Shown here piece after piece: positions 1 to 6,940 of a stretch of 33,461 nucleotides of DNA. A model generated the notes under the pieces. That model ran no database searches, was not told the origin of the DNA, and worked only from the letters and a program-made list of their open reading frames with translations. Position 1 is the stretch's first letter, and each line of letters opens with the position of its first letter. This stretch comes from Syntrophaceae bacterium UBA2208 (GTDB lineage Bacteria; Desulfobacterota; BSN033; UBA1163), in NCBI GenBank assembly GCA_002327885.1, contig DCUS01000048.1:1-33461 (forward strand), written 5' to 3'. The translations under genes and the position numbers were made by a program.

Positions 1-53
1 AATAAATTTTAAAGCAACTTGCAATGGAGGAGTCGGTATGATAATTTTCTCCT

Positions 54-839
54 ATGCGCATTGATATCCAATTCATACCATTTCCTCCCCCCGACCCTCA
101 TTTTCTTTCTCATCGAGTGGCGGTGGTCATCGATGTCTTGAGGGCGACATCGACGATGGTCCAAGCGATGTTACAGGGAGCTTTAGAGATCATTCCCGTG
201 GCCACGGTTGAAAAGGCTTTCCAAATGGCCAAGAGTTTCCCGCGACATTCCATCCTTTTAGGCGGGGAGAGGGAAAGCAAAAAGATCCAGGGATTTGATC
301 TGGGGAATTCACCCAAAGAGTATGTCGTGGAGAAAGTGAAAGGCAAGAAATTGATTCTGACAACGACCAATGGCACCAAGGCGTTTCATTTCGTTTCCCC
401 GGGAAAGGAAATTTTAGCGGGAAGTTTTTTAAACATTGGGGCCATAGCCAAAAGATGTCTTGAGTTAGACAGAGATCTCTTCATCTTTCCCTCTGGAGAT
501 GAAGGAAATTTTTCTTTGGAGGATGCGGTCTGTGGAGGAATGTTGATTCAACTGATCGCCAAAAAAGGAAAAAATCCAATGGTCTTGACCGATGCCTCCC
601 AATGCGCTCGCATCCTTTATCAAAGATTTGAAGCAGATGTGATAGAAGCTTTTTACCTTTCCAGTCACGGGGAAGAATTGATCCATCGAGGTTTTGAAGG
701 GGATCTGGCTTACTGCGCCCAAATTGACATCACGGACATTGTTCCTGAATTCAAAGACGGAGTGATCAGAGTCCCCCTTTCACCTCCTCTCTCTCCTCAG
801 ACTGCCCGCCCTGCCCCTGGTCGGGACCGAAGTCGGTAG
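54..839 (+). CDS. comB: 2-phosphosulfolactate phosphatase family protein (ComB-like)
   Basis: The family removes phosphate from 2-phosphosulfolactate to give sulfolactate, a Mg2+-dependent step of coenzyme M synthesis in methanogens; bacterial copies may serve other sulfonate or phosphoester chemistry. Visible family blocks are VIDVLRATST (about residues 26-34), GGERESKKIQGFDLGNSP (70-87), TTTNGTKA (103-110) and FSLEDAVCGG (153-162). The family is usually about 235-240 aa. This frame is 261 aa, and the last ~21 residues (from PLSPPLSP on) are low-complexity and encoded by a pyrimidine tract plus a palindromic repeat, so the native end was probably near residue 240. The ATG at 54 has no adjacent Shine-Dalgarno; a good one (26-32) serves a tiny overlapping frame that starts at 38. 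A family-level call is safe, but the substrate in this organism is not known. Confidence 0.85.
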   Translation: MRIDIQFIPFPPPDPHFLSHRVAVVIDVLRATSTMVQAMLQGALEIIPVATVEKAFQMAKSFPRHSILLGGERESKKIQGFDLGNSPKEYVVEKVKGKKLILTTTNGTKAFHFVSPGKEILAGSFLNIGAIAKRCLELDRDLFIFPSGDEGNFSLEDAVCGGMLIQLIAKKGKNPMVLTDASQCARILYQRFEADVIEAFYLSSHGEELIHRGFEGDLAYCAQIDITDIVPEFKDGVIRVPLSPPLSPQTARPAPGRDRSR

Positions 840-845
840 GCAGGA
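774..845. repeat. Pyrimidine tract plus degenerate palindromic repeat at the comB 3' end
   Basis: A pyrimidine-rich stretch (about 772-798) is followed by a GC-rich element with CCTGCC at 810-815 and GGTAGGCAGG at 836-845. This right half is identical to the right half of the repeat at 8211-8230. The comB stop codon (837-839) lies inside it. The pyrimidine tract (CCTCTCTCT at 786-794) can pair with AGAGAGAGG at 869-877, so the whole junction may fold or act as a transcript end. There is no T-run on the plus strand. Confidence 0.5.
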
Positions 846-878
846 GAAGAGGGAAGAGGGAAGAGGGAAGAGAGAGGG
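844..878. repeat. 7-bp tandem array (GGGAAGA)n
   Basis: Three perfect copies of GGGAAGA occupy 851-871, flanked by degenerate units at 844-850 and 872-878. The array is all purine on the plus strand and lies between comB and the PPOX gene. It is one of several 7-bp arrays in this window. Confidence 0.75.
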
Positions 879-900
879 GAATTCGAAGAAGGAAAAACCT

Positions 901-1371
901 ATGCGACATCCAGAGAGGGAATTAAAAGATCGAGAAACGATTGACACCATCTTAAGACAGACTCCGGTTGGAAGGATTGCCACAATCAATCAAAAAGGCA
1001 TTCCGATCATCAAGCCTGTCAATTTTCTTTACTCGGATGGGAAAATTTATATCCATTCTTCAATAAAAGGGGAGAAGATAAGAGATGTTCAGCGGGGAAG
1101 TCCTGTCTGCTTTGAAGTGGATGAGCCCATTGCCTATGTGGTCGCCAGTCAAGCCCCTTGCAAAGCAAGCTATTATTATCGGAGTATCATCATTAAAGGA
1201 AAATCGGCTCTTGTGAAGGATTCAGATAAAAAGGTTGAGATACTCAAAAAAATGACGAGGAAATATCAACCGGAGAGAGGCGATGGAGAGATCTCCGCGG
1301 AGATTTTAAAAAAAACAGCAGTGATCGAGATTGGGATCGGGGAAATCACGGGTAAAGAAAATTTGGGGTAG
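901..1371 (+). CDS. Pyridoxamine 5'-phosphate oxidase-fold flavoprotein (PPOX/NimA-like)
   Basis: 156 aa, the size of a single split-barrel FMN-binding domain. The N-terminal pattern (TPVGRIATINQKGIPIIKPV, then YIHSS and G.K...V, then VCFEVDE) is that of the family that includes nitroimidazole reductases and small heme or F420/FMN oxidoreductases. RHPERELKD at the start is typical of NimA-like members. The AYVVASQAPCKASYYYRSIIIKGKA-type segment, which pairs a Cys with a following strand, is also typical. An AAGGA Shine-Dalgarno lies about 8 nt before the ATG. The stop codon is directly followed by the ATG of the DUF362 gene, so the two are probably translated together. The substrate is unknown; a cytoplasmic flavin reductase is the likely role. 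Confidence 0.8.
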   Translation: MRHPERELKDRETIDTILRQTPVGRIATINQKGIPIIKPVNFLYSDGKIYIHSSIKGEKIRDVQRGSPVCFEVDEPIAYVVASQAPCKASYYYRSIIIKGKSALVKDSDKKVEILKKMTRKYQPERGDGEISAEILKKTAVIEIGIGEITGKENLG

Positions 1372-2517
1372 ATGACATCTTCTGTTTCTATCATCAAATG
1401 TCAAAATTACGAGGAAAGTCTGGTCTTGAGCGGACTTCGGCGGGCCCTTGACCTGATTGGAGGAATTCAAACTTTTGTGAAGAGAGGGGACCGTGTTCTT
1501 CTTAAACCCAACCTCCTTTATGGGAAGGCCCCGGAAAGAGCGGTGACCACACACCCTGCAATCATAAGAGGGGTCATTCAGATGATCAGGGAGGAGGGGG
1601 GATTTCCATTTCTTGGAGATAGCCCGGGGATCGGCAGCGCCTCAGGGGTCGCCGGGAGGGCCGGAATTAAACGGATCACCGATGCCATGGATTGCCCAAT
1701 CATTGAGTTTAACAGGCCCGTATTGCCCAAGGAGAGGAAAGGAAGAATCTTTAAAAATATTGAGATTGATCAGACTATTTTTGAAGCGGATGTCATCATC
1801 AATCTTCCAAAATGGAAAACACACGCCCAGATGCTTCTCACTCTGGGGGTGAAGAATCTCTTCGGGTGTATCCCCGGTCCGAGGAAAGCCCTCTGGCATT
1901 TAAAGGCAGGAGAAGATCGCAAGACTTTTGCTCAGATTCTGCTCGATGTCTATTATATCATCCAACCGTCTCTTACCATTCTGGATGGAATCATTGGGAT
2001 GGAGGGAAATGGACCTAACAGTGGTCGACCGATTCCGATAGGTTTGATTCTGGCAAGCGGGGATTCGCTCAGTCTGGATCAGGTTGTGTGTGACCTTTTA
2101 GGAATTTTGAGGGAATCTTTACCCACGAATCGGGTGGCGTTTGAACAGGGAATAGAAAAAGATGGCATTGACGTTTTAGGGGAAAGGATAAAAGAGGTTA
2201 AGATTCCAAACTTTAAATTTCCAACCCTCTCTCAAATGGATTGGGGACTTCCGGACTTTTTGAGCAAGGCATTAAAAAACGTTTTGACCTCAAAACCAAT
2301 GATCGATCAGGAGATATGCAATGCTTGTGGTCAATGTGCGGAAATCTGTCCGCCTAAAGCATTAGTCAGGAAAGAAAAGAACTTAGTTTTTGATTATGGG
2401 CGATGTATTCGTTGTTTCTGTTGTCTGGAGGTTTGCCCGGAAGGAGCGATTTCAATGAAACCCGGTTGGGCCCTGAAAATGATAGGCAAAAGGTTAAAGG
2501 TCAAAGGTGAAAGGTAA
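1372..2517 (+). CDS. DUF362 domain protein with C-terminal 2[4Fe-4S] ferredoxin domain
   Basis: 381 aa. The N-terminal ~290 residues match the DUF362 family (VLLKPNLLYGK, then TTHPAIIRGV, GDSPGIGSA, INLPKWKTHAQMLLTLGVKNLFG). The C-terminus carries two ferredoxin cysteine sets, CNACGQCAEICP and CIRCFCCLEVCP, enough for two [4Fe-4S] clusters. Proteins with this layout are common in anaerobes and are thought to be electron-transfer or cofactor-linked enzymes, but no reaction is established. The gene starts immediately after the PPOX stop, so a flavin/iron-sulfur redox pair is a reasonable inference. The last residues (KRLKVKGER) are encoded by a 7-bp tandem array, so a change in unit number would alter the C-terminus. 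Confidence 0.85.
   Translation: MTSSVSIIKCQNYEESLVLSGLRRALDLIGGIQTFVKRGDRVLLKPNLLYGKAPERAVTTHPAIIRGVIQMIREEGGFPFLGDSPGIGSASGVAGRAGIKRITDAMDCPIIEFNRPVLPKERKGRIFKNIEIDQTIFEADVIINLPKWKTHAQMLLTLGVKNLFGCIPGPRKALWHLKAGEDRKTFAQILLDVYYIIQPSLTILDGIIGMEGNGPNSGRPIPIGLILASGDSLSLDQVVCDLLGILRESLPTNRVAFEQGIEKDGIDVLGERIKEVKIPNFKFPTLSQMDWGLPDFLSKALKNVLTSKPMIDQEICNACGQCAEICPPKALVRKEKNLVFDYGRCIRCFCCLEVCPEGAISMKPGWALKMIGKRLKVKGER
2489..2516. repeat. 7-bp tandem array (AAAGGTN)4 through the DUF362 stop codon
   Basis: Four consecutive units AAAGGTT, AAAGGTC, AAAGGTG and AAAGGTA occupy 2489-2516. They encode the last residues of the DUF362 protein and include the first two bases of the TAA stop at 2515-2517. Confidence 0.8.
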
Positions 2518-2525
2518 ATATTTTC

Positions 2526-2546
2526 GCTATGCGCTATGCTCCATGC
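2526..2546. repeat. 7-bp tandem array (GCTATGC)2 plus TCCATGC
   Basis: Two perfect GCTATGC units and one variant lie in the short gap between the DUF362 gene and truA. The word CTATGCGC recurs at 52-59 (over the comB start) and 27523-27530 (before the efflux adaptor gene), each time close to a start codon. Confidence 0.65.
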
Positions 2547-2561
2547 GCGTTTGTGTGAGTG

Positions 2562-3299
2562 ATGCGCACGATTAAACTTTTGATTGAATATGACGGGAAG
2601 AATTATCAGGGATGGCAGGCTCAACCTCGGTGCCCGACCATCCAGGGGATGCTTGAGGAAAAAATTGAACTTTTCACGGGAGAACAGGTTCACTTGGTTG
2701 CTTCCGGAAGGACGGATTCAGGAACTCATGCCTTTGGGCAGGTGGCCCACTTTAAAACCAGAACCTCAATGGATATTCGTTCCATCCAAAGGGCCCTCAA
2801 TAGCCTTCTCCCATCCGATATTGTGGTCAAAAAGGTAGAAGAAGCCGAGGAGGATTTCCATGCTCGAAAGCAATCCAGAAGCAAAGTTTACGAATATCGG
2901 ATCCTCAACCGGGAGCTTCGTTCCGTGTTTCACCACGGCCACGTCTGGCATATCCCCCAGAGGTTAAACCTGAAAAAGATGAAGGAGGCAACACAATATC
3001 TGATCGGAGAACATGATTTTTCATCCTTTCGCTCGGTGGGCACCCCAACCCGGACGGCAATCCGTAAAGTCATCCGAGCGGAGTGGAAGAGAGATCAAGA
3101 AGGATTGTTTTATTTTAAAATCGAAGCAACAGGTTTTTTAAAACAGATGGTGAGGGCGATCGTAGGGACATTAGTGGAGGTGGGGAAAGGGAGGATCAAC
3201 GTTTCGGAGTTTAGAGAGATTTTGGATTCGAAGGATAGAAAAAAAGCAGGTCCCACTGCCCCTGCCCATGGACTCTTTTTGAGAGAAGTGAAATACTGA
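2562..3299 (+). CDS. truA: tRNA pseudouridine(38-40) synthase
   Basis: Converts uridines 38, 39 and 40 of the tRNA anticodon stem to pseudouridine. The start MRTIKLLIEYDGKNYQGWQ is the family signature. The catalytic aspartate lies in the block ASGRTDSGTHAFGQVAHF (about residues 48-65, Asp in GRTD). Later blocks SRSKVYEYRIL, HDFSSFRSVG and FLKQMVRAIVGTLVEVGKG are also conserved. 245 aa is normal length. ATG 2562 is preferred over the adjacent GTG at 2559 because it gives the usual N-terminus; a clear Shine-Dalgarno is lacking and a 7-bp repeat sits just upstream. It converges with the minus-strand gene at 3345. Confidence 0.95.
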   Translation: MRTIKLLIEYDGKNYQGWQAQPRCPTIQGMLEEKIELFTGEQVHLVASGRTDSGTHAFGQVAHFKTRTSMDIRSIQRALNSLLPSDIVVKKVEEAEEDFHARKQSRSKVYEYRILNRELRSVFHHGHVWHIPQRLNLKKMKEATQYLIGEHDFSSFRSVGTPTRTAIRKVIRAEWKRDQEGLFYFKIEATGFLKQMVRAIVGTLVEVGKGRINVSEFREILDSKDRKKAGPTAPAHGLFLREVKY

Positions 3300-3301
3300 G
3301 A

Positions 3302-3333
3302 AACCCGATAATTGGGGGAGGGTTAACGTTTTT
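3302..3333. terminator. Weak possible terminator between truA and the convergent gene
   Basis: AACCC (3302-3306) can pair with GGGTT (3320-3324) and is followed by a short T-run (about 3329-3333). The stem is only 5 bp, so this is a weak call. Confidence 0.3.
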
Positions 3334-3344
3334 CTCCTGGTTCA

Positions 3345-3752
3345 TCATTCATTTCTTTTGGTTTCTTCTTTTGATTTCCATGTCATCGCAGGAAAGGGAG
3401 ACCCTCCCATTCCGATAAAGGGTGTCGCCTCATGGCCTTTTCCGAGGTTGGCCATGGTGCGTATCTTCTGGTCAAAATGCTTCAGTTTAGCAAGGTGTCT
3501 CTCCAGCTCTTCCACCTTTTTTGAAAATAATTGAATGTGAGCTTTTTGGGTCTGTGATTCGTGACGCAATTGATTCAGAAGAAAACTTTTTTTCCTAACC
3601 TGGATGTAATCACATAAGCAGAACATTACAGCCAATTGAAAGAAGGCAAGAAGATAGATCAGAATCTTAAAAGCTTCTTTTTTTATCCTCAGATTTCTGA
3701 TTCCAAAGGTCGTATGGCCGACGATGAGAATATTAAAATAATCTTTATCCAT
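3345..3752 (-). CDS. Membrane coiled-coil protein resembling the N-terminus of M23 peptidases, peptidase domain absent
   Basis: 135 aa. After a short cytoplasmic start comes one membrane segment (about residues 28-48, ILIYLLAFFQLAVMFCLCDY), then a charged coiled coil (about 50-100) and a short tail with PFIGMGGSP. This layout and the tail motif are, from memory, what precedes the M23 domain in many deltaproteobacterial envelope peptidases. Here the frame stops directly after that motif and no peptidase sequence follows before truA. It is therefore either a truncated gene or a stand-alone membrane coiled-coil partner in the manner of FtsB/EnvC-type regulators. It lies 25 bp downstream of the unknown exported protein gene, probably in one transcript. 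Start support is moderate: purine-rich GGGAGGGG sits about 14 nt upstream. Confidence 0.6.
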   Translation of the reverse strand: MDKDYFNILIVGHTTFGIRNLRIKKEAFKILIYLLAFFQLAVMFCLCDYIQVRKKSFLLNQLRHESQTQKAHIQLFSKKVEELERHLAKLKHFDQKIRTMANLGKGHEATPFIGMGGSPFPAMTWKSKEETKRNE

Positions 3753-3777
3753 GGGACACTCTCAATGCCCCTCCCTT

Positions 3778-4425
3778 TCAAAATGGGATGGTCAAGCCCG
3801 ATATTTTTTCAGAAGATGGGGTAGCATTCATTTCTAAAAATAGGTATCCGCTTACCGGGTTAAAATAAAAACGAAATCCCATCACTATTCCTTTGGATAT
3901 TTCTTCCTTCTTAAATTCCAGAAGTTTAAAAATTTCCATTATTCTTCTTTCTTCAGAATATTTATTCGCGGATGAATATGACTCCCATTGAGATGGGCCC
4001 ATTTCTGGGTTTGATGATTTGACTCCAGAGGTTTCTCTAAGGTTTAAGAATTTTTCGCTCCATGCATTCTGAGAAAATCCACAAGAGAAAATCACTTTAT
4101 CCACAGAGTGGACGAGGAGAGACCTCTTGTTTTCTTCCAGAGTTTTTAAAAAGTTTGCATCAAAATGAGAGCGCACGATGATTTCCTCATCATCCGAATA
4201 AGGGGGACTGGATGGGGTTTTCACCTTTCTTATTTTCAACAATTTTATGGATTCCTTTGAATCCCCTGATTTTTTCTGTAAGGCCCCCTTATTTCCATCG
4301 ATTTTATTTATTGTTTCTTGATTAACAGCGTTCTTTGTTGATTTAACCGAATCACCGTATACCGGGGGGACTATTCCAAAAATGAACAAAAATAACAAAA
4401 TTGAAGTTGTTTTAATGACTATCAT
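3778..4425 (-). CDS. Exported protein of unknown function
   Basis: 215 aa, not recognised. Residues 1-24 form a clear signal peptide (a hydrophobic run ending PPVYGDS). A Lys/Ser/Asn-rich, probably disordered segment follows (25-80), then a more ordered C-terminal half with alternating charged and aromatic residues (for example GFRFYFNPVSGYLFLEM near the C-terminus, likely beta strands). A single Cys lies in FSCGFS. GGTGGA before the ATG may act as the ribosome site. The next gene downstream encodes the membrane coiled-coil protein, so the two may act together in the envelope; that is inference from order only. Codon use is AT-richer than in the flanking genes. Confidence 0.6.
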   Translation of the reverse strand: MIVIKTTSILLFLFIFGIVPPVYGDSVKSTKNAVNQETINKIDGNKGALQKKSGDSKESIKLLKIRKVKTPSSPPYSDDEEIIVRSHFDANFLKTLEENKRSLLVHSVDKVIFSCGFSQNAWSEKFLNLRETSGVKSSNPEMGPSQWESYSSANKYSEERRIMEIFKLLEFKKEEISKGIVMGFRFYFNPVSGYLFLEMNATPSSEKISGLTIPF

Positions 4426-4604
4426 TCATCCACCGTCCGGGTTTATTCAATGTAAGTTATTAATAAATAATCTCTATTTGGACTTAAAATCTTTACGCCA
4501 AAGATCAGCTTCATTTCCTTCATATGAGCAGCAATTTAAATGCCAAATATCTATTATGATTTCATGGGGAGAGCGGATCGGCTTTGTTACTTCAAATATT
4601 TCTA

Positions 4605-4634
4605 TAGACAGGGCGGGTAAATTTTTGTTATATA
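4605..4634 (+). promoter_or_regulatory. Possible sigma70-type promoter before the amrS cluster
   Basis: TAGACA at 4605-4610 and TATATA at 4629-4634 are separated by 18 bp. The downstream frame starts at 4671. The boxes are moderate matches only. Confidence 0.3.
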
Positions 4635-4670
4635 AAAGGAAAATTGAGATTTAATGGTGGGGAGGCACTC

Positions 4671-4932
4671 ATGTTCCACACCGCCGATCCGGAGGAAATC
4701 AAGGAAGGGAAATTAACCAAGTCAGTGGCGGATGAGAACCGATACCCATGTGGAGGTCCTTTTAAAGAGCTTCTCACTTCTCTCGCTCAAAGCAGAAAGG
4801 TCCTTCTGGACCTTCCTAAACTGCAGGCGATACGAGAATATGTTTTTGAACAACTTCCTCATTTCGATCCTTAGCGTTCGCCTCACCTTTAATCAGGACC
4901 CGTCCCGGCCGGAGACAGGAAAGATAATATGA
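4671..4932 (+). pseudogene. Probable remnant of a nicotinate phosphoribosyltransferase gene, internally deleted and frameshifted
   Basis: A strong Shine-Dalgarno (GGGGAGG, 4659-4665) precedes ATG 4671. The frame encodes only 67 aa: MFHTADPEEIKEGKLT, which resembles the N-terminus of archaeal-type nicotinate phosphoribosyltransferases, then about 50 residues with LLDLPKLQAIREYVFEQLPHFDP, which resembles the extreme C-terminus of that family. The ~350-residue catalytic core is missing. After FDP the frame stops at 4872-4874. Removing one T from the CCTT there would continue it as SVRLTFNQDP and so on, to a TGA at 4930-4932 that overlaps the ATG of the next gene as ATGA, the usual sign of translational coupling. 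The identification rests on remembered family sequences. It could instead be a small real protein of 67 aa. Confidence 0.45.
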
Positions 4933-5942
4933 AAGAAGCTATGCTTTATAACCCTTTGGAAGATGGGAAGGTACAATGTATTCTTTGCAACCATCGATGC
5001 ATCATCCCTTCTTCAAGAAGAGGGGTCTGTGGGGTACGGGAGAATCGGGAGGGGAAGCTTTACACACTCGTCTACGGCCGTGCGATCTCGCGAAATGTGG
5101 ACCCGATCGAGAAGAAACCCCTCTTCCATCTCTTTCCCGGATCGACTTCTTTCTCCATCGCTACCGTGGGCTGCAACTTCCGATGTCTCCAGTGCCAAAA
5201 TCACGAGATCTCACAGATGCCGAGGGATCAGGAGGGCCCGCTCGGAGGCTCGGATCTCTCTCCCTCTAAAATTATTTCTTTGACAAAACAATACCAGTGC
5301 CGTTCCATCTCTTATACGTATACTGAACCGACCATCTATTTCGAATATGCCTACGAGACCGCCCGCCAAGCCCATCAAGAAGGAATTAAAAATATCTTCG
5401 TCACCAATGGGTACATGACCGAGGAAGCCCTCAAAACCATCCACCCTTACCTCGATGCGGCCAATGTTGATTTAAAGAGCTTCAGAGAAAAATTTTACGA
5501 GGATGTCTGCGGGGCGAAATTGAAACCCGTTCTGGCGAACCTCAAACGGATGAAAGAAATGGGAATCTGGGTGGAAGTGACCACCCTCGTCATTCCTACC
5601 CTGAATGACTCAGACCGGGAGTTTGAAGAGATCGCTCAATTCATCCTTTCTCTGGGAGTTGAGGTGCCCTGGCATCTCTCCGCTTTCTATCCTACTTATC
5701 GAATGCTAAATTTATCGCGGACCCCCGCTTCATCGCTCCATCGTGCAAGGGCAATTGGAATGAAAGCGGGGCTTCGATATGTCTATTGTGGAAATATTCC
5801 TGGAGAGGAGGGCGAGGATACCTTCTGCCCTCACTGTAGCCGGAAGGTGATTGAACGGGTAGGGTTTCGTGTGACCAGAAATGACGTGACCGATGGAGAA
5901 TGCCGTCATTGTCACGGGAAATTGGACGGCTTATGGGATTAA
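4929..5942 (+). CDS. amrS: AmmeMemoRadiSam-system radical SAM enzyme
   Basis: 337 aa. The radical SAM cluster motif CNFRCLQC sits at residues 82-89 (CxxxCxxC), after the N-terminal cysteine-rich block CILCNHRCIIP...GVCGVREN (17-37) and the signature LFHLFPGSTSFSIATVGCN typical of this subfamily. YTEPTIYFEYAYETA, ITNGYM-like FVTNGYM and DLKSF are conserved SAM-binding/core blocks. The C-terminus has two CxxC pairs (CPHC, CRHC), a likely zinc or extra metal site. The subfamily is named for co-occurrence with MEMO1 and AMMECR1 homologues, but neither is present in this window. ATG 4929 follows AGGAAAG and overlaps the end of the upstream remnant. The reaction catalysed is not assigned here. Confidence 0.9.
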   Translation: MKEAMLYNPLEDGKVQCILCNHRCIIPSSRRGVCGVRENREGKLYTLVYGRAISRNVDPIEKKPLFHLFPGSTSFSIATVGCNFRCLQCQNHEISQMPRDQEGPLGGSDLSPSKIISLTKQYQCRSISYTYTEPTIYFEYAYETARQAHQEGIKNIFVTNGYMTEEALKTIHPYLDAANVDLKSFREKFYEDVCGAKLKPVLANLKRMKEMGIWVEVTTLVIPTLNDSDREFEEIAQFILSLGVEVPWHLSAFYPTYRMLNLSRTPASSLHRARAIGMKAGLRYVYCGNIPGEEGEDTFCPHCSRKVIERVGFRVTRNDVTDGECRHCHGKLDGLWD

Positions 5943-5993
5943 ACTCATCATTTTGCCATATGCATTTTTTAACTTTCAACGGGAAATAAGAGG

Positions 5994-6911
5994 GTGGGAC
6001 AGACACAAACGAACAATCAGAAGATGATCTGGACCATCGGAGGCGGCAAGGGGGGAAGCGGGAAGAGTTTTATCACCGCCAATATCGGAATTTGTCTTTC
6101 GAAACTGGGTGTCCGGGTTATCCTGATTGATGCGGATTTAGGGGGAGCAAACCTTCACACTTTTCTTGGAATTTCACCCCCGGCCATCACCCTTTCTGAT
6201 TTCATCAAGAAGAGGGTTCCTTTTCTTCGTGACGTTCTTATCCCGACAGCCATTCCAAACCTTCAACTCTTGACCGGTGCACAGGATCTCCTGAATGCAA
6301 TGGATGCGAAAAGTGTTCAGAAGCGAAGACTCGTCCGTTCGATTCAAACCCTGGAAAGCGACACGATCCTCGTGGATTTAGGAGCAGGCAATTCATTAAA
6401 TGTCTTGGATTTCTTCTTAATGTCTGACGGAGGAATTCTGGTCGTGACGCCAGAACCCACTTCCGTTGAAAATACCTATCGATTTCTCAAGAGCGCTTTT
6501 TACCGGAGACTGAGGCAAACGGTTTCCTCACCGTCTGTCAAGGCCCTGATCGATGGGGCGATGGATCGCAAGAATGAGAGGGGGATCCAAACCCCTCATG
6601 AACTCATCAAAGAGGTAAGAAGGGTGGATGAGGGGGAGGCCGATCGACTGATTGAGGAAGCGGAGGCGTTTCGCCCGAATCTGATTCTGAATCAAGTCCG
6701 CTCAAAAAAAGATATTGAGATTGGGTTTTCGATTCGGAGCGCCTGCTTAAAATATTTTGGACTCCGCCTTCATTATTTAGGCTATGTGGTCTATGATCAG
6801 GAGGTGAACAACTCCATCCGGAGGAGAAGGCCCCTGGTTTTGGAAAATTCCCGATCCCGGGCTGCCCAATGCGTGATAGAGATTGCCTCTAAATTAGCAA
6901 ACAGCCGTTAA
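5994..6911 (+). CDS. MinD/FlhG-family P-loop ATPase
   Basis: A deviant Walker A motif GGGKGGSGKS (about residues 16-25) and a switch region LIDADLGGANLHTFLGI place it in the MinD/ParA/FlhG group; these ATPases dimerise on ATP and direct protein or organelle placement at the membrane. The block ILVDLGAGNSLNVLDFFLMSDGGILVVTPEPTSVENTY is typical of FlhG-like members. No flagellar or division gene is adjacent. The next gene, 11 bp on, encodes a J-like/HTH protein, a pairing I associate with deltaproteobacterial genomes. The start is probably GTG 5994 (AAGAGG just upstream); the first ATG is at 6024 and would remove ten residues only. Function beyond a positioning ATPase is not assigned. Confidence 0.85.
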   Translation: MGQTQTNNQKMIWTIGGGKGGSGKSFITANIGICLSKLGVRVILIDADLGGANLHTFLGISPPAITLSDFIKKRVPFLRDVLIPTAIPNLQLLTGAQDLLNAMDAKSVQKRRLVRSIQTLESDTILVDLGAGNSLNVLDFFLMSDGGILVVTPEPTSVENTYRFLKSAFYRRLRQTVSSPSVKALIDGAMDRKNERGIQTPHELIKEVRRVDEGEADRLIEEAEAFRPNLILNQVRSKKDIEIGFSIRSACLKYFGLRLHYLGYVVYDQEVNNSIRRRRPLVLENSRSRAAQCVIEIASKLANSR

Positions 6912-6940
6912 AAGATGGATCATTGCATTTCCCTTCAAGC

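Noticed and set aside
4382..4654. 90-codon plus-strand frame in the AT-rich gap before the amrS cluster
   Set aside because: It overlaps the exported protein gene on the other strand, has no ribosome site, and its composition is that of non-coding AT-rich DNA.
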